From Rhodospirillales bacterium (GTDB taxonomy: Bacteria; Pseudomonadota; Alphaproteobacteria; Dongiales; Dongiaceae), in NCBI GenBank assembly GCA_009885795.1, contig VFKA01000039.1, forward strand, positions 1 through 64,000: 64,000 nucleotides of DNA, read 5' to 3'. The notes below the pieces were generated by a model. That model did no database searches and was not told the DNA's origin. It saw only the letters and a program-made list of their open reading frames with translations. Both the position numbers and the translations under genes were made by a program. Of the stretch, positions 33,902-41,842 are shown piece by piece. Each line of letters starts with the position of its first letter. Position 1 is the stretch's first letter.

Positions 33902-34522
33902 ATGGACCGTTTCAGGTTGCGCGCGCTGCTGGCGGGCCTTTGCCTGCTTGCCCTTGGCGGCACGGCCCTCGGGCAGACCGAACCGTTGCTGTTCGGAACC
34001 CGCGAAAGCTTCTCGGCGAAGCTCACGCTCTTCACCAAATGGACCGGCACCCTGTCGCGCTACCAGGGCGAGGTCGAGGGCTGCCAATCCTCCATCTGCG
34101 ACAAGGCGGCCTGGCAGCGCTTCATCGATGGCTTGCGCGGCGCCGGGCCGGCGGCCCAGCTCGACGCCGTCAACGCCGAGATGAACCGCCACCCCTATAT
34201 CGAGGATCCGGTCAACTGGGGCGTCCCCGATTACTGGGAAACGCCGTTCGAGTTCCTGCGCCGCGACGGCGATTGCGAGGATTACGCGATCTCGAAATAC
34301 CTGGCGCTGCGCGCGCTCGGCCTCGACCTGGGCACCATGCGCATCGTCGTGCTTCAGGACATGAATCTCGATCTGGGGCACGCGGTGCTGGCGGTCTATC
34401 TCGACGGCCGGATCATGATCCTCGACAATCAGATCAAGCGGGTTGTCGGCGCGGACAGTATCCGCCACTACAGGCCGATCTACTCCATCAACGAAGACGG
34501 CTGGTGGTTGCACCAACCGTGA
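33902..34522 (+). CDS. LapG-like periplasmic transglutaminase-type cysteine protease
   Basis: Bacterial transglutaminase-like cysteine peptidase (BTLCP/LapG family) of 206 residues. A signal peptide is visible (LLAGLCLLALGGTALGQ, cleavage near residue 25). The catalytic triad is Cys125 (RRDGDCEDYAISKY), His160 (LGHAVLAVY) and Asp175 (ILDNQ). LapG proteases cut large surface adhesins under control of the c-di-GMP receptor LapD. No LapD or adhesin gene is in the window. It is divergent from the degenerate HD-GYP sensor, and a degenerate EAL gene follows at 58 bases, suggesting a locally wired biofilm circuit. Confidence 0.92.
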   Translation: MDRFRLRALLAGLCLLALGGTALGQTEPLLFGTRESFSAKLTLFTKWTGTLSRYQGEVEGCQSSICDKAAWQRFIDGLRGAGPAAQLDAVNAEMNRHPYIEDPVNWGVPDYWETPFEFLRRDGDCEDYAISKYLALRALGLDLGTMRIVVLQDMNLDLGHAVLAVYLDGRIMILDNQIKRVVGADSIRHYRPIYSINEDGWWLHQP

Positions 34523-34580
34523 ATGGCGGAAGCGGACCCTAACGAGGCGTTAACCATGCCTTGATAGGTTTCCGCCCGCC

Positions 34581-35789
34581 ATGCCCTTGCGAAATTCCGA
34601 ACCCGGTAGCGACCACGAGAGCATCCTGCTCGATTACGTGGAGCGCCTCGACCGCTACCGCGAGGGGCGCCGCGCGGTCCATATCCGCATGTCGCGCCTG
34701 TCGGCGCCGAACCGGCGCGAGAATCGCTTGGCGATCGCCACCTCGGTCTTCGATCGGGCGATCAAAAAGCATGACGGCGCGCTCTTCCGCATGAGCAATG
34801 GCAACTTCGTGTTTCTTGCCAAGGGGGCGAGCGTCGGCGACCTCGACGATACCGTTCTGCGCCTGCGTTTCCTGTTCAGCGACGACCCGGCGGTGAATGA
34901 CGGTTCGGGGGGCGGTCCGGACGACGGCGACGGCTTCTGCGCCTGGTTCGACCTCGAACGGGATTACCCGGCCTTGCGCGATCTGGCGCGCCATTTCGCG
35001 GCGCATCGCCACGCGCCATCGCCGGCCCCGGCCGGCGCGCCGCCGGTCACACAAGCGCCGTCGCGCCAACTCGATGCCAAGAGCCTGGCGGAGGTCGAAC
35101 GCGTCGTCGCCACCGCCGACCTGTCCAGCCTGCTGCGCCATCAATGGGCCTATCTGGTAGCACCCGGTGTGGACCCTCGGCCGCTATTCGAGGAGACTCA
35201 TGTCGCCATTTCTCATCTGCGCGACGCGGTGCTGCCGGGTTACGACCTCTCTTCCAACCGCTGGCTCTTCATGCACCTGACGAGGCACCTCGACCGGCGC
35301 GTCATGGCCCTGATGCAGCGCCCGAATGGCCCGAGCCCGCGGACCGCGTTCAGCCTCAATCTTCATGTCGACAGCGTGTTGTCGCCGGAGTTTCTCGCCT
35401 TCGACGCCGCCATCCGCCTGCGAACGAGTCAGTCCATCACCATCGAGCTGCAGCAGGTCGATGTCTTCGCCGACCTCGACGCCTATCGATTCGCCCGCGG
35501 CGTGCTCCATGACCGGGGTTACCGCCTGTGCCTCGATGGCGTCGATGCCTCGGCGTTGGCGCTCATGGATCGCGCCCGCCTCGGCTACGATTTGGTGAAG
35601 GTTCTCTCTCCCGGTCCGCTCTCCGCCCAAGGCGCCGCGGGTCTGCGCTCGGCGGTGGCGGCCATCGGCTGCGACCGGATCATCTTCTCGCGCTGCGGCG
35701 AGGAAAGCGCGGTCAAGGCCGGCCGCGACGCCGGCATGGTCATGTTCCAGGGCCGCCACCTCGACCGCGCGGCGCCCCCAAATTCGTAA
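34581..35789 (+). CDS. Degenerate EAL-like signalling protein
   Basis: Cytosolic protein of 402 residues. The N-terminal ~130 residues resemble a decayed GGDEF-like or sensor fold (FDRAIKKHDGALFRMSNGNFVFLAKGA); residues ~235-395 follow the EAL fold (SLNLHVDSVLSPEFLAFD, ITIELQQVDVFADLDAYRFA, RLGYDLVKVLSPGPL, RDAGMVMFQGRHLD). The EAL motif itself and the metal-binding acidic residues are not evident (TIELQQ instead of E-x-x), so phosphodiesterase activity is doubtful. It may be a c-di-GMP receptor or a protein partner. It is the second gene after the LapG-like protease. Confidence 0.75.
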   Translation: MPLRNSEPGSDHESILLDYVERLDRYREGRRAVHIRMSRLSAPNRRENRLAIATSVFDRAIKKHDGALFRMSNGNFVFLAKGASVGDLDDTVLRLRFLFSDDPAVNDGSGGGPDDGDGFCAWFDLERDYPALRDLARHFAAHRHAPSPAPAGAPPVTQAPSRQLDAKSLAEVERVVATADLSSLLRHQWAYLVAPGVDPRPLFEETHVAISHLRDAVLPGYDLSSNRWLFMHLTRHLDRRVMALMQRPNGPSPRTAFSLNLHVDSVLSPEFLAFDAAIRLRTSQSITIELQQVDVFADLDAYRFARGVLHDRGYRLCLDGVDASALALMDRARLGYDLVKVLSPGPLSAQGAAGLRSAVAAIGCDRIIFSRCGEESAVKAGRDAGMVMFQGRHLDRAAPPNS

Positions 35790-35809
35790 TGCTCCCGTAA
35801 TTCCGTTTG

Positions 35810-36874
35810 CTAACCGCCGAAGAGATGCGTGCCCAGGATGAACCGGCGGCCGCTGGTGACCGGCAGCACCTCGTGCAGCAGCGCCGCCGACCAGACGATC
35901 GCGGTGCCGCGCCCGACGTCATAAAGATCCTCGCCGTACTCGCGAAAGCGTAAAGCCCCGCCCTCGTAATCGCCGGCGTTGAGGTTGACCGAGACGGTGA
36001 AGCGCCGGTGGGCGATGGCGGGAATGGGATTGTCGCGGTGCGGATAGAGGAAACCGGCGGCGGCCGCGTCATAGGCCGATATGCGATAGCGCTCGCGCTG
36101 CGACACGGCGGTCTGAAAGGCCTTCTTCAGTTCGGGGAAGAGGCGCCGGCGCATGATGCGGTCGAGATGGCGCTCCAGTTCCGGATCCTGGATCACATGC
36201 TCGGTGGCGCGGCCGTAGGAGCCGTCATGCACGACCTTGAAGTCGCCCGCCTCGACCTTGTGGCCCTCGGACGCCGATTGGCTCGACGGCCATTCGCCGA
36301 CCGGCCGATGCCAGCGCGCGACGAGCGCCTCGCAATCGGCCTCGCCCATCAGCCGCGGCAGCAGCAACACCGGCGCGTGCGCGCCGAGGCGGTGCGACGC
36401 GACCCCGCCGAACAGCGCTTCGAGTTCCTGGAGCGCCTTCCCGGCAAGTTCGCTTGGCGCCACGCCGGCGATCTTGCGCGCGACTCGGTGCGCGGGGTCG
36501 AGCAAGAAAACGGTAGGCTCGGGCGCATCGGCTAGGACGCCGTAGGCGCCGTGGATTTTACCATCCTCGTCGGCCAGGATCTGAAAATCGAGGCCGAGGC
36601 GATGGTGCAGCGAGGCGTTCGCGGTCACGCCTTCGAGGCTGATCGCCATCAGGGTCGCGTTCCATTTTCCAAAGCTCGGGCGTAGATCGCGAAAACCGGC
36701 GAGCGCCTCGGCCTGCCCGCGAAATATAAGCACCACGGGTTTCCCCGTCACCAGATCGGCGTTGGAGAAGACCGGCGTTCCCGTCTGGTCGACGGCGCCG
36801 ACCGGCGGCGCCGGATCGCCCTCGTCGAGCGGGCGCTTGCGCGGAGGCGGGGATTTCGGATCGGGCAAGGTCAC
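35810..36874 (-). CDS. Cys-less peroxiredoxin-like domain fused to 2OG-Fe(II) oxygenase
   Basis: Fusion of about 354 residues (GTG 36874; an ATG at 36997 would add residues encoded by repeats). Residues ~15-155 follow an AhpC/TSA-like fold (DEGDPAPPVGAVDQTGTPV, TVFLLDPAHRVARKI) but the peroxidatic Cys region reads VVLIFRGQAEALAGF, with no Cys. Residues ~165-354 are a prolyl-hydroxylase-type 2OG-Fe(II) domain: YPHRDN (His279, Asp281), distal His334 in LLHEVLPVTSGRR and a 2OG-binding Arg343/344. Similar fusions are known in proteobacteria. Substrate unknown. Confidence 0.88.
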   Translation of the reverse strand: MTLPDPKSPPPRKRPLDEGDPAPPVGAVDQTGTPVFSNADLVTGKPVVLIFRGQAEALAGFRDLRPSFGKWNATLMAISLEGVTANASLHHRLGLDFQILADEDGKIHGAYGVLADAPEPTVFLLDPAHRVARKIAGVAPSELAGKALQELEALFGGVASHRLGAHAPVLLLPRLMGEADCEALVARWHRPVGEWPSSQSASEGHKVEAGDFKVVHDGSYGRATEHVIQDPELERHLDRIMRRRLFPELKKAFQTAVSQRERYRISAYDAAAAGFLYPHRDNPIPAIAHRRFTVSVNLNAGDYEGGALRFREYGEDLYDVGRGTAIVWSAALLHEVLPVTSGRRFILGTHLFGG

Positions 36875-36910
36875 GGAACTAAGTGTGAAAGTGAACAATC
36901 TCGATGATTC

Positions 36911-36943
36911 GACCTCACCCTGAGCCTGTCGAAGGGTGAGGTC
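36911..36943. repeat. Palindromic repeat (CTGAGCCTGTCGAAGGG type)
   Basis: GACCTCACCC and GGGTGAGGTC form a perfect stem around TGAGCCTGTCGAA. The CCTGAGCCTGTCGAAGG core is a dispersed repeat type familiar from alphaproteobacterial genomes. It lies just before the 2OG-oxygenase gene and is translated in the longer form of that frame. Confidence 0.85.
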
Positions 36944-36951
36944 AACGCGGT

Positions 36952-37092
36952 GGAAAAGGGGTCGGAAAAGGGGTCGGGAGTCGTTTCTCGCATCCACCCA
37001 AAATCAATCCTGTCGCCCCGGCGAAAGCCGGGGCCCATGGCGACACGTCTCGGAAAAGGGGTCGCGGAAAAGGGGTCGGGAGTCGTTTTGGC
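36952..37092. repeat. Imperfect direct duplication
   Basis: GGAAAAGGGGTCGGGAGTCG occurs twice, around 36966-36985 and 37069-37088, each preceded by a further GGAAAAGGGGTCG copy. The two blocks flank the CCCCGGC hairpin at 37010-37046, so a repeat unit appears to have been split or duplicated by it. Confidence 0.75.
37010..37046. repeat. Palindromic repeat (GCCCCGGCGAAAGCCGGGGC type)
   Basis: CCCCGGC-GAAA-GCCGGGG forms a strong hairpin with a tetraloop, flanked by TGTCG and CCATGGCGAC. This type is common as a dispersed element in high-GC alphaproteobacteria. Confidence 0.8.
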
Positions 37093-37252
37093 GGAATCAC
37101 TCATGGCCGACATCAGACGGGTTCGTCAGGGCATAGGCAAGGGTGGGAGGCTTGTCAGCCGATTACCGTATCTGTACACTCGGACTGACCGAGGCAAGTC
37201 TCGCCTAGTCAAGCATTCGGAATGATTGCGCTTAAGGGTTATTGATTTATAT

Positions 37253-38260
37253 TCAAGTCGTTGGCCAATCATCATAACCGGTATCGCACTTACCGACGTA
37301 GAAATTGGATTTCATCCAACGCAGGTCGACCTCCCATTGCGCGATAGCTTCTGACATATCTGCCTTGGTTCTCTTCTTCGCCTGACGAACCACATACGCG
37401 ATGGCGTATGCGACGCGCCACAATCTGCCACATGAATGCGGCGGCAAGCCTTCCAATTCACGCGCCGTGGTGTCACCAAGCATATGCTCAAGGCAACCCC
37501 GTCTTTGATCTTCAGGCAGTCCATTTCGACCCACGCGATAACCATTACTTGCGAGAACATGGCCGTCTACGTGTTGCTGACTATTATGCAACTGGCCTTC
37601 TAGTTCGTGAATCTGAGTGCTCGGCCATTTGAATGGCAAGAAGGCTCTTGGAGCTAAACGGATACCTGTCGCTTCGCTCGTTGTAACGGCCTCATAAACT
37701 GCAACCACATTCTGCGCCTTGGTTTTTGTCTTGGGTGACACCTCGCTACGCCCCAGATAGTGATCTGTAGCTGGAAGAATATCGATCTTGATGTGACGAA
37801 GATGAACCCGATGCTTTCCTCTCCATTCCTCGGGACCGCTTGCTAAAGCAAGCCAAGCCTTATTGACGTCCTCCACCCACGCTCGTCGATTATTGCCAAT
37901 CCGCCTCTTACGCTCCGTGCGTTCATTATCAATTCGACTATGGGGCAACGAAATTTTGAGGCCAGTGGCTCTTCGGTTCCTGTCAGGGATCTGAGTAGCA
38001 ACGATGGGCTCCCTGTCAGGTTCTCGATGATGGATTCGCGATTCCCTATCGATGATAATTCGCCCCTGAGCTATCAATGGCTGCAAGTTGGTAAGCATAT
38101 CATCATAAGACAAACCATACCGCCGCGCTATTACCCTCACTGGTTTTCCGCTTGCGGCCCGAATGACTCTGTCGAGATGCCTTAGGCCAATCTTCTGTCT
38201 AGTCTGCGGGGCAATCTTTCCTTTTACATGTGAACTGACTTTGCCAACGCGCTCCTTCAT
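37253..38260 (-). CDS. Hypothetical protein, foreign composition
   Basis: Protein of 335 residues, very basic and hydrophilic, with no recognised family. The N-terminal part has a possible helix-turn-helix (HLDRVIRAASGKPVRVIARRYGLSYDDMLTNL), followed by an Arg/Asn-rich linker and a helical C-terminal part (WRVAYAIAYVVRQAKKRTKADMSEAIAQWEVDL). GC is well below the neighbours, which suggests recent transfer. The start ATG overlaps the stop of a 63-codon ORF by four bases, supporting a two-gene unit. A DNA-binding role is a guess. Confidence 0.55.
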   Translation of the reverse strand: MKERVGKVSSHVKGKIAPQTRQKIGLRHLDRVIRAASGKPVRVIARRYGLSYDDMLTNLQPLIAQGRIIIDRESRIHHREPDREPIVATQIPDRNRRATGLKISLPHSRIDNERTERKRRIGNNRRAWVEDVNKAWLALASGPEEWRGKHRVHLRHIKIDILPATDHYLGRSEVSPKTKTKAQNVVAVYEAVTTSEATGIRLAPRAFLPFKWPSTQIHELEGQLHNSQQHVDGHVLASNGYRVGRNGLPEDQRRGCLEHMLGDTTARELEGLPPHSCGRLWRVAYAIAYVVRQAKKRTKADMSEAIAQWEVDLRWMKSNFYVGKCDTGYDDWPTT

Positions 38261-38448
38261 CGTATGGCACTACTTACCCGACATTCCCCAAATGAACCAC
38301 GATTTCTGGCAACATAGTAACCGTCAGGGCCGACCCAGGCAATTTTGAGCGCGATGCGGGACGGTATGTGCTTGGACTTGCCGCCAACAGCCTTGATCAT
38401 GGCCTTCCGAGGCCCCGGATGGTGCCGGTTCTCGTCCTCAAGTGGCAC
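38257..38448 (-). CDS. Small hypothetical ORF overlapping the foreign gene
   Basis: A 63-codon frame (MPLEDENRHHPGPRKAMIKA ...) whose TGA overlaps the ATG of the 335-residue gene (ATGA at 38257-38260), as coupled genes do. The MPLEDENRHHPGPRKA start looks like real protein. No family recognised; it could be a small partner or antitoxin-like protein. Confidence 0.4.
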   Translation of the reverse strand: MPLEDENRHHPGPRKAMIKAVGGKSKHIPSRIALKIAWVGPDGYYVARNRGSFGECRVSSAIR

Positions 38449-39108
38449 CTCTTCTGTTGTCTATCTGCGGCATTGAAATCAGGCTCCGCCTCAAGGTGAG
38501 GGGACTAGTTCTAGCCTCTTGTTCGATAGTCAAGAAGCAAGACCTGACTCCATTCAGAACACCCGTAGTGTTGATCAAAGGTTAGTCCTTGGAATCAGCG
38601 ACCGCAACCGGGATCGGTCGGTCGCCGGTCATGGCCCACACGCGATTTCCTTTTCGAATTTTCTTGACTTTTCTTGATTATAAGCCTATCGATTTCCTGG
38701 CCCCATTTTGTTGGGGACTGGTACAGTTCTTTGACATCGTGAATAGGTCCGCCTTGAACCCTTTCGCGCGTCGCGGGGAAGGGCACGAGGGCAATTTGTC
38801 TTGGAATTGGGCGGCTTTGCCGGCCCGGCGCGAAGAATATTTGTTCCTCGAGAATCGGGTGGGGGATATCCCCTCGCCACCCCGCCCCAATTGAACCTCC
38901 GATTTTTTTGCCCTGGGGTATATCCCTTCCCGGCCGAAAACCGACAACCGACGGCTGACCGCCGATGGCTGACGGCTGACCGCCTCCGCCAAGCGGCAAT
39001 TCCCGCTGGACATGGGGTGCATCGCTCGAAAATCGCCCCCTCGGCCCCTCCCAAGCGGGGGAAGCCCGCTGGCCCAGCCCCGCGAATCCGGCCATAACCT
39101 CCCCCGCC
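38449..39108. other. Gene-free stretch before the ABC transporter
   Basis: About 660 bases without a convincing gene. The left half is AT-rich; frames here lack protein character. 38938-38990 has short direct repeats of CCGA(C/T)GGCTGAC. The right end supplies the promoter region of the ABC operon. Confidence 0.6.
38938..38990. repeat. Short tandem-like repeats
   Basis: Repeated units of the type ACCGACGGCTGACCGCCGATGG occur, with GACGGCTGACCGCC seen twice in a row. This is a low-complexity direct repeat of unknown role. Confidence 0.6.
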
Positions 39109-39840
39109 ATGAAATCCGTCATCGCCGTCGAGGGGCTCTCCAAGAAGTTCGGCAAGGTCGTCGCCGTCGACGGCATCGACTTCGCCGTGCCGGCCGGCGC
39201 CGCAGTGGCGTTGCTCGGCGGCAACGGCGCCGGCAAGACGACGACGCTCTCGATGCTGCTCGGCCTCCTGCTGCCGACCTCGGGCGCCGTCCGCGTCCTT
39301 GGCGAGGACATGGCCACGCACCGCTACCGCGTGCTCGGGCGCATGAATTTTTCCTCGCCCTATGTCGACCTGCCGCGCCGCCTGACCGCGCGCCAGAACC
39401 TCGTCGTCTACGGCCACCTCTACTCGCTTGCCGGTGTCAAGCAGCGCATCGCCGAGCTTGCCCGCGACCTCGACATCGCGCCCCTGCTCGACCGGCCCGT
39501 GGGCCAGCTCTCGTCCGGGCAGAAGACGCGGGTGGCGCTGGCGAAGGCGCTCCTTAACCGGCCCGAGGTCCTGCTGCTCGACGAACCCACGGCCTCGCTC
39601 GACCCCGACACCGGCGATTGGGTGCGCGGCTATCTCGACTCCTACCGGCGCCAAACCGGCTGCGCCATCCTCCTTGCGTCGCACAACATGGGCGAGGTCG
39701 AGCGCCTATGCGGCGACGTGCTGATGATGCGCGCCGGGCGCATCGTCGACCGGGGCGCGCCCGCCGATCTCATCCGCCGCTACGGCCGCCGCAATTTGGA
39801 AGAGGTCTTCCTCGCCATCGCGCGGGGGGCCGGGCCATGA
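39109..39840 (+). CDS. ABC transporter ATP-binding protein
   Basis: ATPase of an ABC-2 type exporter, 243 residues. Walker A GGNGAGKTT, signature LSSGQ, Walker B LLLDEP and the H-loop ASHN are all present. The stop overlaps the permease start (ATGA at 39837-39840). CcmA/DrrA-like; substrate unknown, drugs or surface polysaccharide being usual for the class. Confidence 0.95.
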   Translation: MKSVIAVEGLSKKFGKVVAVDGIDFAVPAGAAVALLGGNGAGKTTTLSMLLGLLLPTSGAVRVLGEDMATHRYRVLGRMNFSSPYVDLPRRLTARQNLVVYGHLYSLAGVKQRIAELARDLDIAPLLDRPVGQLSSGQKTRVALAKALLNRPEVLLLDEPTASLDPDTGDWVRGYLDSYRRQTGCAILLASHNMGEVERLCGDVLMMRAGRIVDRGAPADLIRRYGRRNLEEVFLAIARGAGP

Positions 39841-40643
39841 GCGATTTCGCGATGTCGCCCCGGCGCGTCGGCGCGATGATCCTGCGGCACGTCTATGTGC
39901 TGCGCGGCTCCTGGCCCCGGCTCATCGAGCTCGTCTACTGGCCGATCATGCAGATTCTCGTCTGGGGGACGTTGTCGGTTTTCCTCGCCACCAACAGCAC
40001 CTGGATCGGCCAGGCCTTCGGCGTGCTGCTGGGCGCGGTCATGCTATGGGACGTGCTGTTTCGCGGCCAGCTCGGCTTCACCCTCTCCTTCCTCGAGGAG
40101 ATGTGGTCGCGCAATCTCGGCAACCTCTACGTGACGCCCTTGCGCCCTTACGAGCATCTCGCCTCGCTCATGGCCATGAGCCTCATCCGCACCCTCATCG
40201 GCGTCATCCCGGCGGCATTGCTCGCCATCCCGCTCTACCAGTACTCGATCTTCGATCTGGGGCTGCCGCTGATCGCCTTCTTCACCAACCTGCTGGTCAT
40301 GGGCTGGGCCACCGGCATGTTCGTGACCGCGCTCATCCTGCGCTACGGCGTTTCCGCCGAGAACCTCGCCTGGTTCCTGGTCTTCATGCTGGCGCCGGTG
40401 GTGTCGGTCTATTACCCGGTGACGGTGCTTCCCGAATGGCTCCAGGCCGTCGCCTGGACTCTGCCCGCGACCTACGTCTTCGAAGGCATGCGTACGTTGA
40501 TGCTGGAGCAGGTGTTCCGCGTCGATCTCCTGCTCGGCGCCATCGTCCTCAACCTCGTCTATATCGCCATCGGCGCGGCGGCCTTCTTGTTCGCCTTCCG
40601 CATCGCCCGCGAGCGCGGCCTGCTGCTGCATGTGGGAGAGTAG
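39837..40643 (+). CDS. ABC-2 type transporter permease
   Basis: Integral membrane permease of 268 residues with six hydrophobic segments (for example LIELVYWPIMQILVWGTLSVF and LAWFLVFMLAPVVSVYYPVTV) and the ABC-2 signature near LPEWLQAVAWTLPATYVFEG. It follows its ATPase with a four-base overlap; two half-transporter copies of each would form the exporter. Convergent with the YcaQ-like gene. Confidence 0.93.
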   Translation: MSDFAMSPRRVGAMILRHVYVLRGSWPRLIELVYWPIMQILVWGTLSVFLATNSTWIGQAFGVLLGAVMLWDVLFRGQLGFTLSFLEEMWSRNLGNLYVTPLRPYEHLASLMAMSLIRTLIGVIPAALLAIPLYQYSIFDLGLPLIAFFTNLLVMGWATGMFVTALILRYGVSAENLAWFLVFMLAPVVSVYYPVTVLPEWLQAVAWTLPATYVFEGMRTLMLEQVFRVDLLLGAIVLNLVYIAIGAAAFLFAFRIARERGLLLHVGE

Positions 40644-40645
40644 AC

Positions 40646-41842
40646 CTAAGACAGGGCGATCTTTCCGCTCAAGGCCCGCCGCCACTCGGGCTCGAGTTTC
40701 CGTCCGGCGGTGACGCGGCTCGCGCCGGCGATGAGGGCAATGCGGTGCGCGGTCTCGCGCAGCGCCTCGGCCGGTACGTTGTGCCAGAGGTCGAGACCGC
40801 TGATCCGCCAGGCGCCGCCGCCCAGCGCCGCGTCGATGAGCCCCACGACATTGCCGCCGTGAACGATCGGCATGGCGAAATAGAACCGGCGCTTGGCTTC
40901 GGGGGTGTAGGCCTCGAATTTGTATGCATGGCCGAAAAGCTCGGCGAAGCGCTGGCGCGAATAGAGCAGGTGGTCGAGCGGCGGCACCAGGCGCACCGGC
41001 GAATCCTTGTGCGCGGCGGCCTGCTCCCATCCGTCTTCGTCCTCGGGCGCGTGCCAGTAGATCGGCCGGTCCGGCAGGTCGCCGGCCTGGACCGGAAGCG
41101 CGATGCGCGGCACCAGTCGCTCCGCGAGTGCCCGAAAATGTTCTATTCGGGCGCCGCGCCACTGTCCGAAATGGAGGTACATCCGGCGCGCGATCTGGTC
41201 CATGGTCGCGGCCTTGAGGACGCCCAGCGCCGACATGGCAAGGAACGTCTCGTACTCGGCCTTGCCCGGCCGCCGCCATTTGCCGAGCTCCGGCACGGTG
41301 CGCTCGGTCAGGTCGAACAGCCGGTGGAAGTTCGCCGAGCGCCCGGCGATCTGCAATCGGCGCTGGTAGTGAAGCAGCTCGAGCGCGCGGGTCGTCGCCT
41401 TCACGGTGTTGAAACCGCCGACGATGCGCCGGGATTCGAAGTCGGCCGGCGAGGCCGGGCCCGAATCGGCGATGCGCTTCAACACCGCGCGCATGACCGG
41501 GGCAAGCGCGCGTCGCTCCTTGTCGTGCCGCTCCGTGCGATGGGTGGTCGCCGTCAGCAGCAGCGGCAGCCACTCGCGCCGGACGGCGAACAGCGGATAG
41601 TGATGCTCCACGAGCGCGCGCTCGCCATAAACGAGGTCATGGAACGCGGCCGGCGGCGATTCGGCGCGCGCCGCCCAGGCCAGCTCCTGGTTGCGCAATC
41701 CCGTGACGCGGATGGAATCGATCTGCCAGGCGCCGAGTGCCACCGCCTTCCCCTTCGCCTCGCCTTCGCGCCAGAGCGGCCCGAGGAGTCCGAGACGGTC
41801 GAGAACGAAGGCGCGAAGCTCGGCGGCGCGAATTTGGCGCAT
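40646..41842 (-). CDS. YcaQ-like DNA glycosylase (winged-helix, HTH_42)
   Basis: Protein of 398 residues of the YcaQ/AlkX family, whose members unhook interstrand DNA crosslinks. The catalytic-region QID (40-42, in GAWQIDSIRV) and the YHYPLFAVRREWLPLL-like region match, as does the C-terminal FYFAMPIVHGGNVVGLIDA. The start is ATG 41842, which overlaps the last base of cobT. A longer frame only shadows cobT. Confidence 0.85.
   Translation of the reverse strand: MRQIRAAELRAFVLDRLGLLGPLWREGEAKGKAVALGAWQIDSIRVTGLRNQELAWAARAESPPAAFHDLVYGERALVEHHYPLFAVRREWLPLLLTATTHRTERHDKERRALAPVMRAVLKRIADSGPASPADFESRRIVGGFNTVKATTRALELLHYQRRLQIAGRSANFHRLFDLTERTVPELGKWRRPGKAEYETFLAMSALGVLKAATMDQIARRMYLHFGQWRGARIEHFRALAERLVPRIALPVQAGDLPDRPIYWHAPEDEDGWEQAAAHKDSPVRLVPPLDHLLYSRQRFAELFGHAYKFEAYTPEAKRRFYFAMPIVHGGNVVGLIDAALGGGAWRISGLDLWHNVPAEALRETAHRIALIAGASRVTAGRKLEPEWRRALSGKIALS

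Larger units (their letters stand above)
36875..37252. other. Gene-free stretch with several repeat elements
   Basis: About 380 bases made mostly of dispersed repeats (annotated separately: 36911-36943, 36952-37092, 37010-37046), then AT-richer sequence leading to the next gene. No convincing gene seen. Confidence 0.7.

Noticed and set aside
36875-36997. N-terminal extension of the 2OG-oxygenase fusion
   Set aside because: The added residues are encoded by dispersed repeats (TLRQAQGEVE), so GTG 36874 is preferred.
38589-38894. 101-codon plus-strand ORF in the 38.4-39.1 kb gap
   Set aside because: Mixed composition without family or ribosome-binding site; changes character halfway.
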